A stretch of 63,989 nucleotides of DNA from an uncultured Lachnospiraceae bacterium. GTDB lineage: Bacteria; Bacillota; Clostridia; Lachnospirales; Lachnospiraceae. Within the stretch, counting starts at the first letter, position 1. The number at the start of each line of letters is the position of its first letter. The notes under the pieces were generated by a model. It saw nothing but the letters and a program-made list of their open reading frames with translations. It searched no databases and had not been told where the DNA came from. Below are positions 26,978-37,082 of the stretch, piece by piece. The stretch covers positions 1 to 63,989 of the forward strand of contig CADAKQ010000012.1 in the NCBI GenBank assembly GCA_902788555.1, given 5' to 3'. The position numbers and the translations under genes were made by a program.

Positions 26978-27089
26978 GGCAGGCACATGCGAAGCATGTA
27001 TTAGTCAGGATAGATATGTGGGTTATGCTTGCATAAATTCCGGCATATCTATCCTGACTAATCAAGTGTCTTTGACACATGTATCTGCC
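26978..27089. repeat. Palindromic element between the T-box and trpE
   Basis: Outer arms GGCAGGCACATG (26978-26989) and CATGTATCTGCC (27078-27089) match in 10 of 12; inner arms 27000-27018 and 27044-27062 are a perfect 19-bp inverted repeat. Small hairpins (ACATGC/GCATGT, GTGTC/GACAC) sit in between. It lengthens the leader to about 200 nt past the terminator. Nothing coding is convincing here. Similar large palindromes occur at 15927-16231 and 29238-29376. Confidence 0.75.
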
Positions 27090-27162
27090 GAAAAGCGCGA
27101 AACCGAGCAAGCTTAGCTTGCGAGGTTTGCTCACTCCATTGGAAAGAAAAAGGAGGTAGAAG

Positions 27163-28647
27163 ATGAGCAACAAATATTTTCCAACCTTGGAAAAAGCAAA
27201 AGACTACAAGGATGACTATCGATGCATCCCTATAGCAAGAGAAATTTACTCGGATTTTATCACACCGATTCAGGCACTTAAGATTCTTAAAAATGTAAGC
27301 AGCCATGTGTATATGCTTGAAAGTGTGGAAAATCAGGAAAAGACCGGACGATATACATTTCTCGGATATGAACCAAAGCTTTGTATAACCTGTCTCAATA
27401 ATAAGATAAAGGTTGTTGATGCAAAGGGTGAGGTGCTAAAGGAGGATAATATCAAGCATCCGGCAGTCTTTATCAATGAAACGGTAAACGAATATAAGAG
27501 TCCCAAGATAGAAGGCATGCCTTCCTTTACCGGAGGACTGGTAGGATACTTTGCATATGATTATATCAAGTATGCGGAGCCTACACTTAACCTTGACGCA
27601 AGGGATGAGGAAAAATTTAATGATGTTGATCTGATGCTCTTTGATAAGGTAATTGCCTTTGATAACATCAGACAAAAGCTTGTTATCATAGCAAATGCAA
27701 AGACAGATAATCTAAAAGCAAATTATGAAAAGGCCATAGAGGATATAGATGAGATAATAAGCTTACTCAGAACCGGAAAAGAGGCAAAAAATGAAAAGGC
27801 ACATATTTCATCCGAATTCAGACGGATGTTTGATGAGTCCGAGTTTTGTGAGATGGTCGAGAAGGCTAAAAAGCATATCTACGAGGGCGATATATTTCAG
27901 GTGGTTTTGTCAAACAGACTTGAGGCGGATTTTGAGGGAAGCCTGCTTGACACCTACAGGGTATTACGAACTATCAATCCGTCACCGTATATGTTTTACT
28001 TCAGCGGCGATGACATAGAGGTTGCGGGAGCATCCCCTGAGACACTGGTTAAGCTTGAGAACGGTGTGCTTCATACATTTCCGCTTGCGGGCACAAGGCC
28101 GAGAGGCAAGACCTACGAGGAGGATAAGCGGCTTGAAGAAGAACTTTTAGCTGACGAAAAGGAATGTGCGGAGCACAATATGCTGGTTGACCTCGGCAGA
28201 AATGATATAGGCAAGATAAGCAAATTCGGTTCGGTAGAGCTTGAGAAATATATGTCAATAGAAAGATATTCACATGTTATGCATATCGGTTCTACTGTAA
28301 GAGGTGAGATAAGAGAAGATGCCACACCGCTTGATGCGATAGACGCCATACTTCCGGCAGGAACACTATCCGGTGCACCGAAGCTTCGTGCCTGTGAGAT
28401 TATAAATGAACTTGAAAATAACAAGAGAGGCATCTACGGCGGAGCAATCGGCTACATAGACTTTACGGGGAATCTCGATACCTGTATCGCCATAAGGATA
28501 GCCTTTAAGAAAAACGGTAAGGTGTTTGTCCGTTCCGGTGCCGGAATCGTGGCAGACAGCATTCCTAAAAACGAATATGTGGAATGTATCAACAAAGCCA
28601 AGGCAGTTATGACCGCCATAGAAAAATCTATAGAAATGGAGGATTAG
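27163..28647 (+). CDS. trpE: Anthranilate synthase component I
   Basis: A 494-residue chorismate-using enzyme that, with TrpG, forms anthranilate. The N-terminal domain carries the feedback motif LESVE (about residue 51); the chorismate-binding domain shows FPLAGTRPRG, ECAEHNMLVDLGRND, YSHVMHIGSTV and LPAGTLSGAPK. First gene of a complete trp operon controlled by a Trp T-box. AAGGAGG site before ATG. Confidence 0.97.
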   Translation: MSNKYFPTLEKAKDYKDDYRCIPIAREIYSDFITPIQALKILKNVSSHVYMLESVENQEKTGRYTFLGYEPKLCITCLNNKIKVVDAKGEVLKEDNIKHPAVFINETVNEYKSPKIEGMPSFTGGLVGYFAYDYIKYAEPTLNLDARDEEKFNDVDLMLFDKVIAFDNIRQKLVIIANAKTDNLKANYEKAIEDIDEIISLLRTGKEAKNEKAHISSEFRRMFDESEFCEMVEKAKKHIYEGDIFQVVLSNRLEADFEGSLLDTYRVLRTINPSPYMFYFSGDDIEVAGASPETLVKLENGVLHTFPLAGTRPRGKTYEEDKRLEEELLADEKECAEHNMLVDLGRNDIGKISKFGSVELEKYMSIERYSHVMHIGSTVRGEIREDATPLDAIDAILPAGTLSGAPKLRACEIINELENNKRGIYGGAIGYIDFTGNLDTCIAIRIAFKKNGKVFVRSGAGIVADSIPKNEYVECINKAKAVMTAIEKSIEMED

Positions 28648-28649
28648 CA

Positions 28650-29216
28650 ATGATAATTTTGATAGATAATTACGACAGCTTTTCCTATAATCTGTTTCAA
28701 TATGTAGGTGAGCTTGGCGGAGAATTAAAGGTAATAAGAAATGATGAGATGACAGTGGAAGAAATTGCAAAGCTTTCTCCATCACATGTAATCATCTCAC
28801 CGGGACCGGGAAGACCTGAGGATGCAGGCATAATAATTGAAGCGGCACGTTCACTTCCCAAAACAATACCGATACTTGGTGTATGTCTCGGTCATCAGGC
28901 GATATGTGCAGCTTACGGAGCGACCGTAACCTATGCTAAAAAGCTTATGCACGGCAAACAGTCGGATATAGAAACCGACAGAGACAGCCCACTATTCAAA
29001 AATCTGCCTGAACATATTAAGGTTGCAAGATATCACTCACTGGCAGTCGATGAAAGCACACTGCCCGATACACTAAAGGTAATCGGAAGAACCACAGACG
29101 GTGAGGTAATGGCAGTGGCACACACCGAATATCCTATATACGGAGTCCAGTTCCATCCCGAGTCCATACTCACTCCGGACGGAAAAACCATATTAAAGAA
29201 TTTTATTCAATTATAA
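28650..29216 (+). CDS. trpG: Anthranilate synthase component II (glutamine amidotransferase)
   Basis: A 188-residue class I amidotransferase that supplies ammonia to TrpE. The catalytic cysteine lies in GVCLGHQ (about residue 79) and His-Glu in FHPESIL. ATG 28650 (MIILIDNYDSFSYN) follows a GGAGG inside the trpE end, two bases after its stop; a longer in-frame start within trpE is rejected. Confidence 0.96.
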   Translation: MIILIDNYDSFSYNLFQYVGELGGELKVIRNDEMTVEEIAKLSPSHVIISPGPGRPEDAGIIIEAARSLPKTIPILGVCLGHQAICAAYGATVTYAKKLMHGKQSDIETDRDSPLFKNLPEHIKVARYHSLAVDESTLPDTLKVIGRTTDGEVMAVAHTEYPIYGVQFHPESILTPDGKTILKNFIQL

Positions 29217-29237
29217 AATTATATTATAAGAAAGACA

Positions 29238-29376
29238 GGTTGTATGTAGATTTATGTATCTATAAGCAGGTACTTTGAAGACGCCGGTACTTAGCGAAAT
29301 TTATTGAGCTTAGTACCGCTACGTCTGAGAGTAGCGAGAGCGTGCCTGCGATAGATACATAAATCTACATACAACC
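29238..29376. repeat. 139-bp palindromic element between trpG and trpD
   Basis: The ends 29238-29262 and 29352-29376 are perfect 25-bp inverted repeats. Inner paired segments GCAGGTA/TGCCTGC, AGACG/CGTCT and CGGTACTTA/TTAGTACCG extend the fold almost to the centre. No T-tract follows, so it is not a simple terminator. It splits the trp operon and could shape transcript stability. Confidence 0.85.
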
Positions 29377-29405
29377 GTAACTTAAAAAGAAAGGAAGAAA
29401 AGAAT

Positions 29406-30425
29406 ATGATTAAGGAAGCAATTGTAAAAATAGTTGATAAGCAGGATTTAACTTATGATGAGGCATACGAGGTAATTTCAGAGATTATGAGCGGAGAGAC
29501 TACACCGACTCAGAATGCTGCATTTTTGGCTGCACTTTCCACCAAGAGTACTAAGGCTGAAACCATAGACGAGATAGCAGGCTGTGGTGCGGCTATGAGA
29601 GACAAGGCAACAAAGGTTGATACAACAGGTCTCGACTGTATGGAGATAGTAGGAACCGGTGGAGATAATGCCAAGAGCTTTAACATATCAACCACATCAG
29701 CCATCATAATGGCGGCAGCAGGAGTTAAGGTTGCAAAGCACGGTAACAGAGCTGCTTCTTCATGGTCAGGAACAGCCGATTGTCTTGAGGCACTCGGAGT
29801 AAATATTAATCTTGAACCTGAGAAATGTGTTGAGATGTTAAATGAAGTAGGCTTTTGCTTCTTATTTGCACAGAAGTATCACACTTCAATGAAGTATGTA
29901 GGACCTATCCGTAAGGAGCTTGGTATAAGAACTGTATTTAATATACTCGGACCTATTACCAATCCTGCAAGTCCTAAGGCACAGTTACTCGGTGTATATG
30001 ATGAGTTATTGGTTAAGCCGCTTGCACAGGTTCTTACAAGCCTCGGTGTTGAAAGAGGACTTGTTGTTTACGGACAGGATAAGCTGGATGAGATATCTCT
30101 TAGTTCACCTACTACCATATGCGAATTCAGAAACGGTTGGTATAAGGAATATGTTATAACGCCTGAGCAGTTTGGCTTTGAACGATGCACTAAGGAGGAT
30201 TTACGTGGTGGTAAGCCTGAAGATAATGCCAAGATTACAAGAGATATCCTTTCAGGTGTAAAGGGACATAAGAGAAATGTGGTTCTTATGAATGCGGGAG
30301 CAGCGCTTTACATTTACGGTAAGGCTGATTCTATCGAGAACGGTATCAAGCTCGCTGCCGAGATGATTGACTCGGGCAAGGCCGCCGAAACCCTTGAAAA
30401 GATAATCGAATTATCCAGTAAATAA
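29406..30425 (+). CDS. trpD: Anthranilate phosphoribosyltransferase
   Basis: A 339-residue enzyme joining anthranilate and PRPP. The PRPP motif [14 protein letters not shown] (about residues 81-94) and [21 protein letters not shown] are clear. AAAGGAAG before ATG. Second step of tryptophan synthesis. Confidence 0.97.
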   Translation: MIKEAIVKIVDKQDLTYDEAYEVISEIMSGETTPTQNAAFLAALSTKSTKAETIDEIAGCGAAMRDKATKVDTTGLDCMEIVGTGGDNAKSFNISTTSAIIMAAAGVKVAKHGNRAASSWSGTADCLEALGVNINLEPEKCVEMLNEVGFCFLFAQKYHTSMKYVGPIRKELGIRTVFNILGPITNPASPKAQLLGVYDELLVKPLAQVLTSLGVERGLVVYGQDKLDEISLSSPTTICEFRNGWYKEYVITPEQFGFERCTKEDLRGGKPEDNAKITRDILSGVKGHKRNVVLMNAGAALYIYGKADSIENGIKLAAEMIDSGKAAETLEKIIELSSK

Positions 30426-30442
30426 ACAGGAGAAAATTTGTA

Positions 30443-31225
30443 ATGAATATCTTAGATGAGCTTGCTGATTATGCAAGGATAAGAGTAGAAGAAAATAAGA
30501 AAAAGGTTTCTCTTGAGGAGATTAAGGAAAAGGCGTATGCACTTCCGAAGGGTGATTTTGAATTTGAAAAGGCACTTAGAAAGGACGGCATATCCTTTAT
30601 ATGTGAGGTGAAAAAAGCATCTCCGTCCAAGGGTATTATCGCAGAGGATTTTCCTTATCTTGATATAGCAAAGGAATATGAGTCTGCTGGAGCTGATTGT
30701 ATATCTGTTTTGACAGAGCCGAAGTGGTTTCTCGGAAGGGATGAATACCTTAAGGAGATAACGGATAATGTTTCTACACCTGCCATAAGAAAGGACTTCG
30801 TCGTGGATGAGTATATGATATATGAAGCTAAGCTCCTTGGCGCTAAGGCGGTACTTCTTATATGCTCCATACTTGACGAAGAAAAGATAAGAGGCTATAA
30901 AGGTATATGCGATGAGCTTGGTTTGTCTGCTCTTGTTGAAGCTCATGATGAATATGAGATAAAGCAGGCAATTACCGCAGGTGCGAGAGCTATAGGAGTA
31001 AATAATCGCAATCTTAAGAATTTCAATGTTGATATGTCAAACAGCAAAAAAATGAGGTCACTTGTACCCAATGATATAATCTTTGTAGCAGAAAGCGGAG
31101 TAAAGGACAGGAAGGATATAAAGGCTTTAGAGGAAATAAATGTAGATGCAGTTCTAATCGGTGAAACACTTATGAGGGCACATGATAAAAAAAGCATGCT
31201 AAACAGTTTAAAATTTGACAGTTGA
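30443..31225 (+). CDS. trpC: Indole-3-glycerol-phosphate synthase
   Basis: A 260-residue TIM barrel closing the indole ring. Catalytic ICEVKKASPSKG (Lys about residue 53), VLTEPKWFLG, IRKDFVVDEY, GVNNRNLKNF and VAESGV are all present. Seventeen bases after trpD, AGGAGAA site. Confidence 0.97.
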   Translation: MNILDELADYARIRVEENKKKVSLEEIKEKAYALPKGDFEFEKALRKDGISFICEVKKASPSKGIIAEDFPYLDIAKEYESAGADCISVLTEPKWFLGRDEYLKEITDNVSTPAIRKDFVVDEYMIYEAKLLGAKAVLLICSILDEEKIRGYKGICDELGLSALVEAHDEYEIKQAITAGARAIGVNNRNLKNFNVDMSNSKKMRSLVPNDIIFVAESGVKDRKDIKALEEINVDAVLIGETLMRAHDKKSMLNSLKFDS

Positions 31226-31274
31226 TTAATGACGGAAATGTATTTAAAATAATTTATATGTTTTTGGAGGAACT

Positions 31275-31877
31275 ATGACTAAGATTAAGCTGTGCGGTTT
31301 AAAATGTGATGATGATATATATAATGCAAATGAGCTTTTACCAGAATACATAGGCTTTGTTTTCTGGAATAAAAGTAAACGGTATATTACTCCGGATGAG
31401 GCGTTTTTTTTGAAACAAAGTCTTAATTCTAAGATTAAGGTTGTAGGTGTATTTGTCGATGAGAATATAGAAATTATAAAATCATTACTAAAAAAAGGAA
31501 TAATAGATATAGTTCAGCTTCATGGCGATGAGGGCGATGCTTATATACAAAGATTAAAAACAGAGGTCGGATGCAGGGTTTTTAAAGCCTTTAAGATCAG
31601 AAGCTATGATGATGTACAGGCTGCAAATCTTTCAACAGCAGATATGGTTTTGCTTGATTCCGGCATGGGTTCGGGTGAAAGCTTTGATTGGAAATACATA
31701 AAGGCGATAGAAAGACCGTTTATACTCGCAGGAGGTCTTACCCCTGAAAATGTGCGGGCAGCTATAGATGATTTGAAGCCATATGGCGTAGATGCAAGCT
31801 CATCCCTTGAAACTGATGGAAAAAAAGATGCGGATAAGATGAGAAAATTTGTAAATGAGGTCAGATATGAAGGCTAA
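31275..31877 (+). CDS. trpF: Phosphoribosylanthranilate isomerase
   Basis: A 200-residue TIM barrel performing the Amadori rearrangement. Catalytic Cys in KLCGLK (about residue 7), QLHGDE, Asp in LLDSGMGSG, and the phosphate loop GGLTPENV. GGAGG precedes the ATG. Separate from trpC, as in most Firmicutes. Confidence 0.96.
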   Translation: MTKIKLCGLKCDDDIYNANELLPEYIGFVFWNKSKRYITPDEAFFLKQSLNSKIKVVGVFVDENIEIIKSLLKKGIIDIVQLHGDEGDAYIQRLKTEVGCRVFKAFKIRSYDDVQAANLSTADMVLLDSGMGSGESFDWKYIKAIERPFILAGGLTPENVRAAIDDLKPYGVDASSSLETDGKKDADKMRKFVNEVRYEG

Positions 31878-31901
31878 AAGCTTGTAGGAAAGGATTAGAT
31901 T

Positions 31902-33092
31902 ATGGATAATAAAAACGGACGTTTCGGAATTCATGGCGGACAGTACATTCCGGAAACGCTTATGAATGCAGTTATTGAATTGGAAGAAGCATATAATCAT
32001 TATAAAGATGACGAAATATTTCAAAATGAGCTGACTGAGCTTTTAAATAATTATGCAAACAGACCATCAGGTCTTTATTTTGCAGAGAAGCTTACAAGGG
32101 AGCTCGAAGGAGCAAAAATTTATCTTAAAAGAGAAGATCTGAATCATACCGGAGCACATAAAATAAATAATGTTCTCGGACAGGCACTCCTTGCAAAGAA
32201 GATGGGAAAAACAAGACTTATAGCAGAAACAGGAGCCGGACAGCATGGGGTTGCGACTGCTACGGCTGCAGCTCTTTTGGATATGGAATGTGTTGTCTTT
32301 ATGGGTGAGGAGGATACAAAGAGGCAGGCACTTAATGTATATCGTATGAAGCTTCTTGGTGCCGAGGTAATACCTGTTACTTCCGGAACGGCAACACTTA
32401 AGGATGCCGTATCTGAGGCAATGAGAGAGTGGACATCAAGAATTGACGATACACATTATTGTCTTGGCTCAGTTATGGGACCACATCCGTTTCCGATTAT
32501 AGTCCGTGATTTTCAGGCGGTTATATCTAAAGAGATAAAGGAGCAGATTCTTAAAGTGGAGGGAAGATTACCTGATGCGGTTATAGCATGTGTGGGCGGC
32601 GGGTCCAATGCTATAGGAAGCTTTTATAATTTTATAGATGATAAGGACGTAAGACTTATAGGCTGTGAAGCTGCCGGTCGTGGAATAGATACATTTGAAA
32701 CGGCAGCAACCATAAATACAGGGAAGCTTGGTATTTTTCACGGTATGAAATCATATTTTTGTCAGGATGATGAGGGACAGATTGCACCTGTTTACTCTAT
32801 ATCTGCAGGACTCGACTATCCGGGTGTTGGACCGGAGCATGCGTATCTTCATGATATCGGCAGAGCTGAATATGTACCTGTTACTGATGACGAGGCGGTA
32901 GAAGCCTTTGAATTTTTGTCAAGAACTGAGGGCATAATTCCGGCTATTGAATCTTCGCATGCAGTAGCCTATGCGATGAAGCTTGCGCCTCAGCTTGAGA
33001 AGGACAAGATAATAGTTATAACTATTTCGGGACGTGGAGACAAGGATGTTGCAGCTATAGCAAGATACAGAGGAGAGAATATTTATGAGTAA
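31902..33092 (+). CDS. trpB: Tryptophan synthase beta chain
   Basis: A 396-residue PLP enzyme combining indole with serine. PLP lysine in [13 protein letters not shown] (about residue 87), [13 protein letters not shown], and [10 protein letters not shown]. The end overlaps trpA by 8 bp, consistent with coupled translation of the two chains. Confidence 0.97.
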   Translation: MDNKNGRFGIHGGQYIPETLMNAVIELEEAYNHYKDDEIFQNELTELLNNYANRPSGLYFAEKLTRELEGAKIYLKREDLNHTGAHKINNVLGQALLAKKMGKTRLIAETGAGQHGVATATAAALLDMECVVFMGEEDTKRQALNVYRMKLLGAEVIPVTSGTATLKDAVSEAMREWTSRIDDTHYCLGSVMGPHPFPIIVRDFQAVISKEIKEQILKVEGRLPDAVIACVGGGSNAIGSFYNFIDDKDVRLIGCEAAGRGIDTFETAATINTGKLGIFHGMKSYFCQDDEGQIAPVYSISAGLDYPGVGPEHAYLHDIGRAEYVPVTDDEAVEAFEFLSRTEGIIPAIESSHAVAYAMKLAPQLEKDKIIVITISGRGDKDVAAIARYRGENIYE

Positions 33093-33861
33093 AATAAAAG
33101 AAGCATTTCACAATAAAAAAGCATTTATTCCATTTATAACCTGTGGAGATCCTGATATTGAAACGACGAAAAAGCTTGTAAAGGAAATGGTAAAAAACGG
33201 AGCTGACCTTGTGGAACTCGGCATACCATTTTCTGACCCGACAGCAGAAGGACCGACAATCCAGGGAGCAAATCTCCGTGCTTTAAATGGCGGTATTAAT
33301 AAGGATAAGATTTTCAATATGGTAAGAGAACTTCGGACGGAGGATGGTATAAGTATTCCACTTGTTTTTATGACCTATGCTAATGTTGTTTTTTCTTATG
33401 GTGCGGAAAGATTTTTTAAAACCTGTCAGGAGATCGGTATTGACGGTGTTATTCTTCCTGATTTGCCTTTTGAAGAAAAGGGAGAATTTGAAGATATAAG
33501 CGAGAGCTATGGTATTGATTTGATTTCACTTGTCGCACCTACCTCTGCCGGTAGAATTGCTATGATTGCAAAGGAAGCAAAGGGATTTATATATATCGTT
33601 TCAAGTCTGGGAGTGACCGGAACAAGAAGCGCAATAACTACAGATGTTGCTTCAATCGTTAGGGTCGTAAAGGAAAATACGGATGTGCCTTGTGCAATTG
33701 GCTTTGGTATATCTACTCCGGAACAGGCTGTAAAAATGGCAGAGGCATCAGACGGAGTCATAGTCGGCTCAGCTATAGTTAAGATTGTTGAAAAATATGG
33801 CAGGGATTCTGTAAAGCCTGTAGGTGAATTTGTTCACAATATGAAATCCGCTATATCTTAA
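33085..33861 (+). CDS. trpA: Tryptophan synthase alpha chain
   Basis: A 258-residue TIM barrel releasing indole from indole-3-glycerol phosphate. Catalytic Glu and Asp in [15 protein letters not shown] (about 48-60), and [19 protein letters not shown]. Last trp gene. Confidence 0.97.
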   Translation: MSKIKEAFHNKKAFIPFITCGDPDIETTKKLVKEMVKNGADLVELGIPFSDPTAEGPTIQGANLRALNGGINKDKIFNMVRELRTEDGISIPLVFMTYANVVFSYGAERFFKTCQEIGIDGVILPDLPFEEKGEFEDISESYGIDLISLVAPTSAGRIAMIAKEAKGFIYIVSSLGVTGTRSAITTDVASIVRVVKENTDVPCAIGFGISTPEQAVKMAEASDGVIVGSAIVKIVEKYGRDSVKPVGEFVHNMKSAIS

Positions 33862-33903
33862 AATATTGGTTTGATTTTTACAAAAATAGGGAATTTTTTG
33901 AAT

Positions 33904-35436
33904 ATGAATAAGAATGAAGAATATACAGTTACAATAGAAGATATAGGCTCCGACGGAGAGGGTATAGGACATATCGATGGTATAACCTGCTTCGTCAAGG
34001 ATACGGTTGTGGGAGATGAGGTAAGGGTTAAGATTATCAAGGTCAAGAAGAACTATGTCTATGGAAGGCTTATGGAGATAATCACTCCTTCGCCTTACAG
34101 AGTAGAAGCTGTATGTCCAAAGGCAAGAAGCTGTGGCGGATGTACACTCATGCATATGTCTTATGATAGACAGCTTGAATATAAGAAGAATAAGGTTATT
34201 AGCTGCCTTGAGCGAATCGGTGGTATCAAAGATGCAGGCAGTCTTGTGGAAGATATATATGGTATGGACGAGCCTTACAATTACAGGAACAAGATGCAGT
34301 TTCCTGTAGGAGTGGATAAGGATGGAAATATAAGAATCGGCTTTTATGCCGGAAGGACACATTCAATCATAGATATAGACGAGTGCGCCACAGGACATAA
34401 AATCAATATTTTTATAATTAAAAATTTAAGAGTCTGGATAAGTGAAGCTTATAAAAAGGACGTGATGTTTGTCTATAATGAGGAGCTTCACAAGGGTTTG
34501 GTAAGGCATATAGTAACAAGAGTCGGTTTTTCGACCGGTGAGTTGAGTGTATGCCTTGTTATTAATGGCGAAAAATTAAGCAGGGATAAGGCTTCAGATG
34601 TCAGATTGAGAAGTGAACTGATAAGCGCACTTTGTGATGCTGTTGGAGAGTATAACAAGAGTTTGCTTGACATAAATGAAGTTGAAGAATCAAATGATTT
34701 GGATACGAATGATGCAAAGAACAATCCTGATATAGATAAATCTAAGTTAGGAGACAAGGCTGACAGCGTAATCAAGCTATCGAATGTAAGTCTAAATATC
34801 AATAAGGAAAAAACCAATAAAATTCTGGGAGATAAAAATATAACTATATATGGCGAGGATTACATAACGGATTACATCGGAGATGTCCGTTTTAATGTGT
34901 CGCCGCAATCCTTCTTTCAGGTCAATCCGGTGCAGACCAAGGTCTTATATGACAAGGCACTTTCCTATGCTGACCTTACCGGTAATGAGGTCGTATGGGA
35001 TATGTACTGCGGCATAGGAACGATATCGTTATTTCTGGCACAAAAGGCAAAGAAGGTATATGGTGTAGAGATAGTTCCACAGGCAATAGAAGATGCGAAG
35101 AAGAATGCTGAACTAAATAAGCTTACTAATACAGAGTTTTACTGTGGTAAAGCGGAAGAGCTTGCACCGAAGCTATATGAAAAGGAAGGAATAAAGCCTG
35201 ATGTAATAGTTGTGGACCCGCCACGAAAGGGTTGTGATACAGCTCTACTTGACACCATAGATAAGATGTCACCGAAGCGCCTGGTATATGTAAGCTGTGA
35301 TCCCGCAACTTTGGCAAGGGATATCAAGTACCTTTCAGAGAAGGGGTTTGAGGTTAAGAAGGTGGCTGTGGTTGATCAATTTTGCCACAGTGTGCATGTG
35401 GAAGTCGTCACATGTCTACAAAGGGTGAATTCGTAG
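33904..35436 (+). CDS. rlmD: 23S rRNA (uracil-C5)-methyltransferase, RlmD/RumA family
   Basis: A 510-residue SAM-dependent methyltransferase. TRAM domain at residues 5-60, Fe-S cysteines in CPKARSCGGC (about 75-84) and a later one, SAM motif DMYCGIGTISLFLA, PRKGCD, catalytic Cys in YVSCDPATLARD, and the final general base Glu in VHVEVVTCL. ATG 33904 is preferred over an upstream TTG. A hydrophilic insert (about residues 248-300) is unusual. Which U is methylated (747 or 1939) cannot be told. Mobile-element genes start just downstream. Confidence 0.93.
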   Translation: MNKNEEYTVTIEDIGSDGEGIGHIDGITCFVKDTVVGDEVRVKIIKVKKNYVYGRLMEIITPSPYRVEAVCPKARSCGGCTLMHMSYDRQLEYKKNKVISCLERIGGIKDAGSLVEDIYGMDEPYNYRNKMQFPVGVDKDGNIRIGFYAGRTHSIIDIDECATGHKINIFIIKNLRVWISEAYKKDVMFVYNEELHKGLVRHIVTRVGFSTGELSVCLVINGEKLSRDKASDVRLRSELISALCDAVGEYNKSLLDINEVEESNDLDTNDAKNNPDIDKSKLGDKADSVIKLSNVSLNINKEKTNKILGDKNITIYGEDYITDYIGDVRFNVSPQSFFQVNPVQTKVLYDKALSYADLTGNEVVWDMYCGIGTISLFLAQKAKKVYGVEIVPQAIEDAKKNAELNKLTNTEFYCGKAEELAPKLYEKEGIKPDVIVVDPPRKGCDTALLDTIDKMSPKRLVYVSCDPATLARDIKYLSEKGFEVKKVAVVDQFCHSVHVEVVTCLQRVNS

Positions 35437-35635
35437 AAATCCTTGAATTTGCGCACTTTGCGAGGATTTTTAAGTTTAATCGGACTCCCGGAATCGGCAA
35501 GAAAAAAGAGATTTTTCACGAAGTAAAAGTCTCTGTCGGGTTCGAACTCGTATGAGTGGACACAAGAAAATGCAGTTCACAAATTCGATAATTACAGAAA
35601 TATAAACATCAACAACAGAATAAGAAAATTAGTCG

Positions 35636-35685
35636 AAAGACCGCTTGTTTACTACATCTTCCGGTGTATGACAGGCGGTCTTTTT
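35636..35685 (+). terminator. Terminator between rlmD and the mobile island
   Basis: AAAGACCGCTTGT pairs with ACAGGCGGTCTTT (one mismatch) and runs into TTTTT. The rest of 35437-35746 contains a weak hairpin at about 35437-35472 (ATCCT/AGGAT) and no gene that I can support. This stretch is the likely left edge of inserted DNA. Confidence 0.8.
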
Positions 35686-35746
35686 GACTGTTTAGACGGC
35701 CAGCTTATTCATCAGACACCTCCGAAAAGGAAAGGAGGAAGCTAAG

Positions 35747-36682
35747 ATGAAGAAGACAAGTGATATGTGCTCATGTGGGATTTACGACCATGATGCAAGC
35801 ACGAGAAAGGTGAGAATCAGCGAATTGCACGACTTTGAGGGACATCCCTTTAAGGTGGAACATGATATGGAACTATTCGAACTTATGAGAAGCATAGAGG
35901 AGAAAGGCATTCTTGTCCCACTTCTTGTAAGACCAAATCCGAAGGGATCCGGTTATGAAATCATTGCCGGGCATAGAAGAAAGGCGGCAAGTGAATGGGC
36001 AGGGATAGACAGTGTGCCAGTGATGGTTGTTCCTATGAATGATGAGGATGCGATAATCGCAATGGTAGATAGTAACCTACAGCGGGAGCATATAAAACCA
36101 AGCGAAAAAGCATTTGCTTATAAGATGAAGCTGGATGCCATGAAGCAGCAGGGAAAGAAGCTTCCGGACACTTTGTCCCAAGTTGGGACGAAGCTTAATA
36201 AGCAGGTTAATGAGGATGGAAAAGCCGTTCTCCGTTCGGATGAAATTCTGGCAAGACAGGTTGGTGAAAGCAGAAATCAGATAGCCAGGTATATCAGGCT
36301 TACAAATCTTATCCCCAAGATACTGGATATGGTTGATGAGGGGAAAATTGCATTTACGATTGCCGTGGAGCTTTCTTATCTCAAGGAAGAGGAACAGTAT
36401 GAACTTCATGCTGTTATGGATTTGGAACAGTGCACACCATCATTGTCACAGGCAAACAGAATGAAGCGTATGAGCCAGAGTGGGATGTTTGATATGGATG
36501 CCATTTATTCGGTTTTGGAAGAGGAAAAGCCGAACCAGAGGGAGCAGATTAAGATTCGGGCAGATACACTGGCGGATTATTTTCCAGATGATTTTACACC
36601 CAAGCAGAAGGTGGAGCTAATTGAGAAACTTGTGAAGGAATGGTATGAGAAGCAGATTTCAGTTAACGAAAGGAAAAGGTGA
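35747..36682 (+). CDS. ParB/Spo0J-family partition protein
   Basis: A 311-residue ParB-like protein. The ParB/sulfiredoxin-type domain occupies residues 20-110, with EIIAGHRRKAASEWAG (CTP/DNA-binding patch GHRR) and DSNLQREHIKPSEKA; HTH region about 150-200 (ARQVGESRNQIARYIRL). ParB normally works with a ParA ATPase, but no ParA gene is present upstream; an actin-like protein lies nearby instead. AGGAGG before ATG. Typical of conjugative or mobilizable elements of gut Firmicutes. Confidence 0.92.
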   Translation: MKKTSDMCSCGIYDHDASTRKVRISELHDFEGHPFKVEHDMELFELMRSIEEKGILVPLLVRPNPKGSGYEIIAGHRRKAASEWAGIDSVPVMVVPMNDEDAIIAMVDSNLQREHIKPSEKAFAYKMKLDAMKQQGKKLPDTLSQVGTKLNKQVNEDGKAVLRSDEILARQVGESRNQIARYIRLTNLIPKILDMVDEGKIAFTIAVELSYLKEEEQYELHAVMDLEQCTPSLSQANRMKRMSQSGMFDMDAIYSVLEEEKPNQREQIKIRADTLADYFPDDFTPKQKVELIEKLVKEWYEKQISVNERKR

Positions 36683-36686
36683 TATT

Positions 36687-37064
36687 ATGAGCAATGAAGA
36701 ACTCTCTTTATATGAGCAGATGGGTGGAACTTACAAAGAGATGGACGGATTATATTATCCGAATATCGAGATTGAGGATGTGAGCCGATTCTGTGGAAAG
36801 TATGGAGATATGTGGAAAAAGTACATGATGGAAAATCATCATGTGCGATACCGAAGTCTTATGGTAGAAGGGAAGTTAAATGAGATTGCAATGGAAGTAA
36901 ATGAGGAAGCTCATGAAATGATTGATAGTATTGAGAAAAGGTACTTTGAAAAACATAAGCTGCAAAATTCTGCATCTACTATTGAAATGTGGCAGGTGCG
37001 GGAGATGATTAAGACAGTGGCGGAGGAGACAATTCTTTCAGACATTGTGTACAAAACAAGATAA
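36687..37064 (+). CDS. tnpV: TnpV-family transposon-encoded protein
   Basis: A 125-residue protein starting SLYEQMGGTYKEMDGLYYPN, the hallmark of the TnpV family carried by clostridial mobile elements such as Tn4451-type units. ATG 36687 follows AAAGGAAAAGG and starts four bases after parB; an upstream in-frame codon lies within parB. Molecular function unknown. Supports mobile origin of the region. Confidence 0.85.
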   Translation: MSNEELSLYEQMGGTYKEMDGLYYPNIEIEDVSRFCGKYGDMWKKYMMENHHVRYRSLMVEGKLNEIAMEVNEEAHEMIDSIEKRYFEKHKLQNSASTIEMWQVREMIKTVAEETILSDIVYKTR

Positions 37065-37082
37065 GAAAGTGAGGAACAGAAT

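Noticed and set aside
29238-29376. trp attenuator
   Set aside because: No leader peptide with Trp codons and no T-tract; operon control is already explained by the T-box.
35473-35560. Possible tRNA-like sequence downstream of rlmD (contains GTTCGAACTC)
   Set aside because: Only a T-loop-like fragment is present; acceptor and anticodon arms do not fold.
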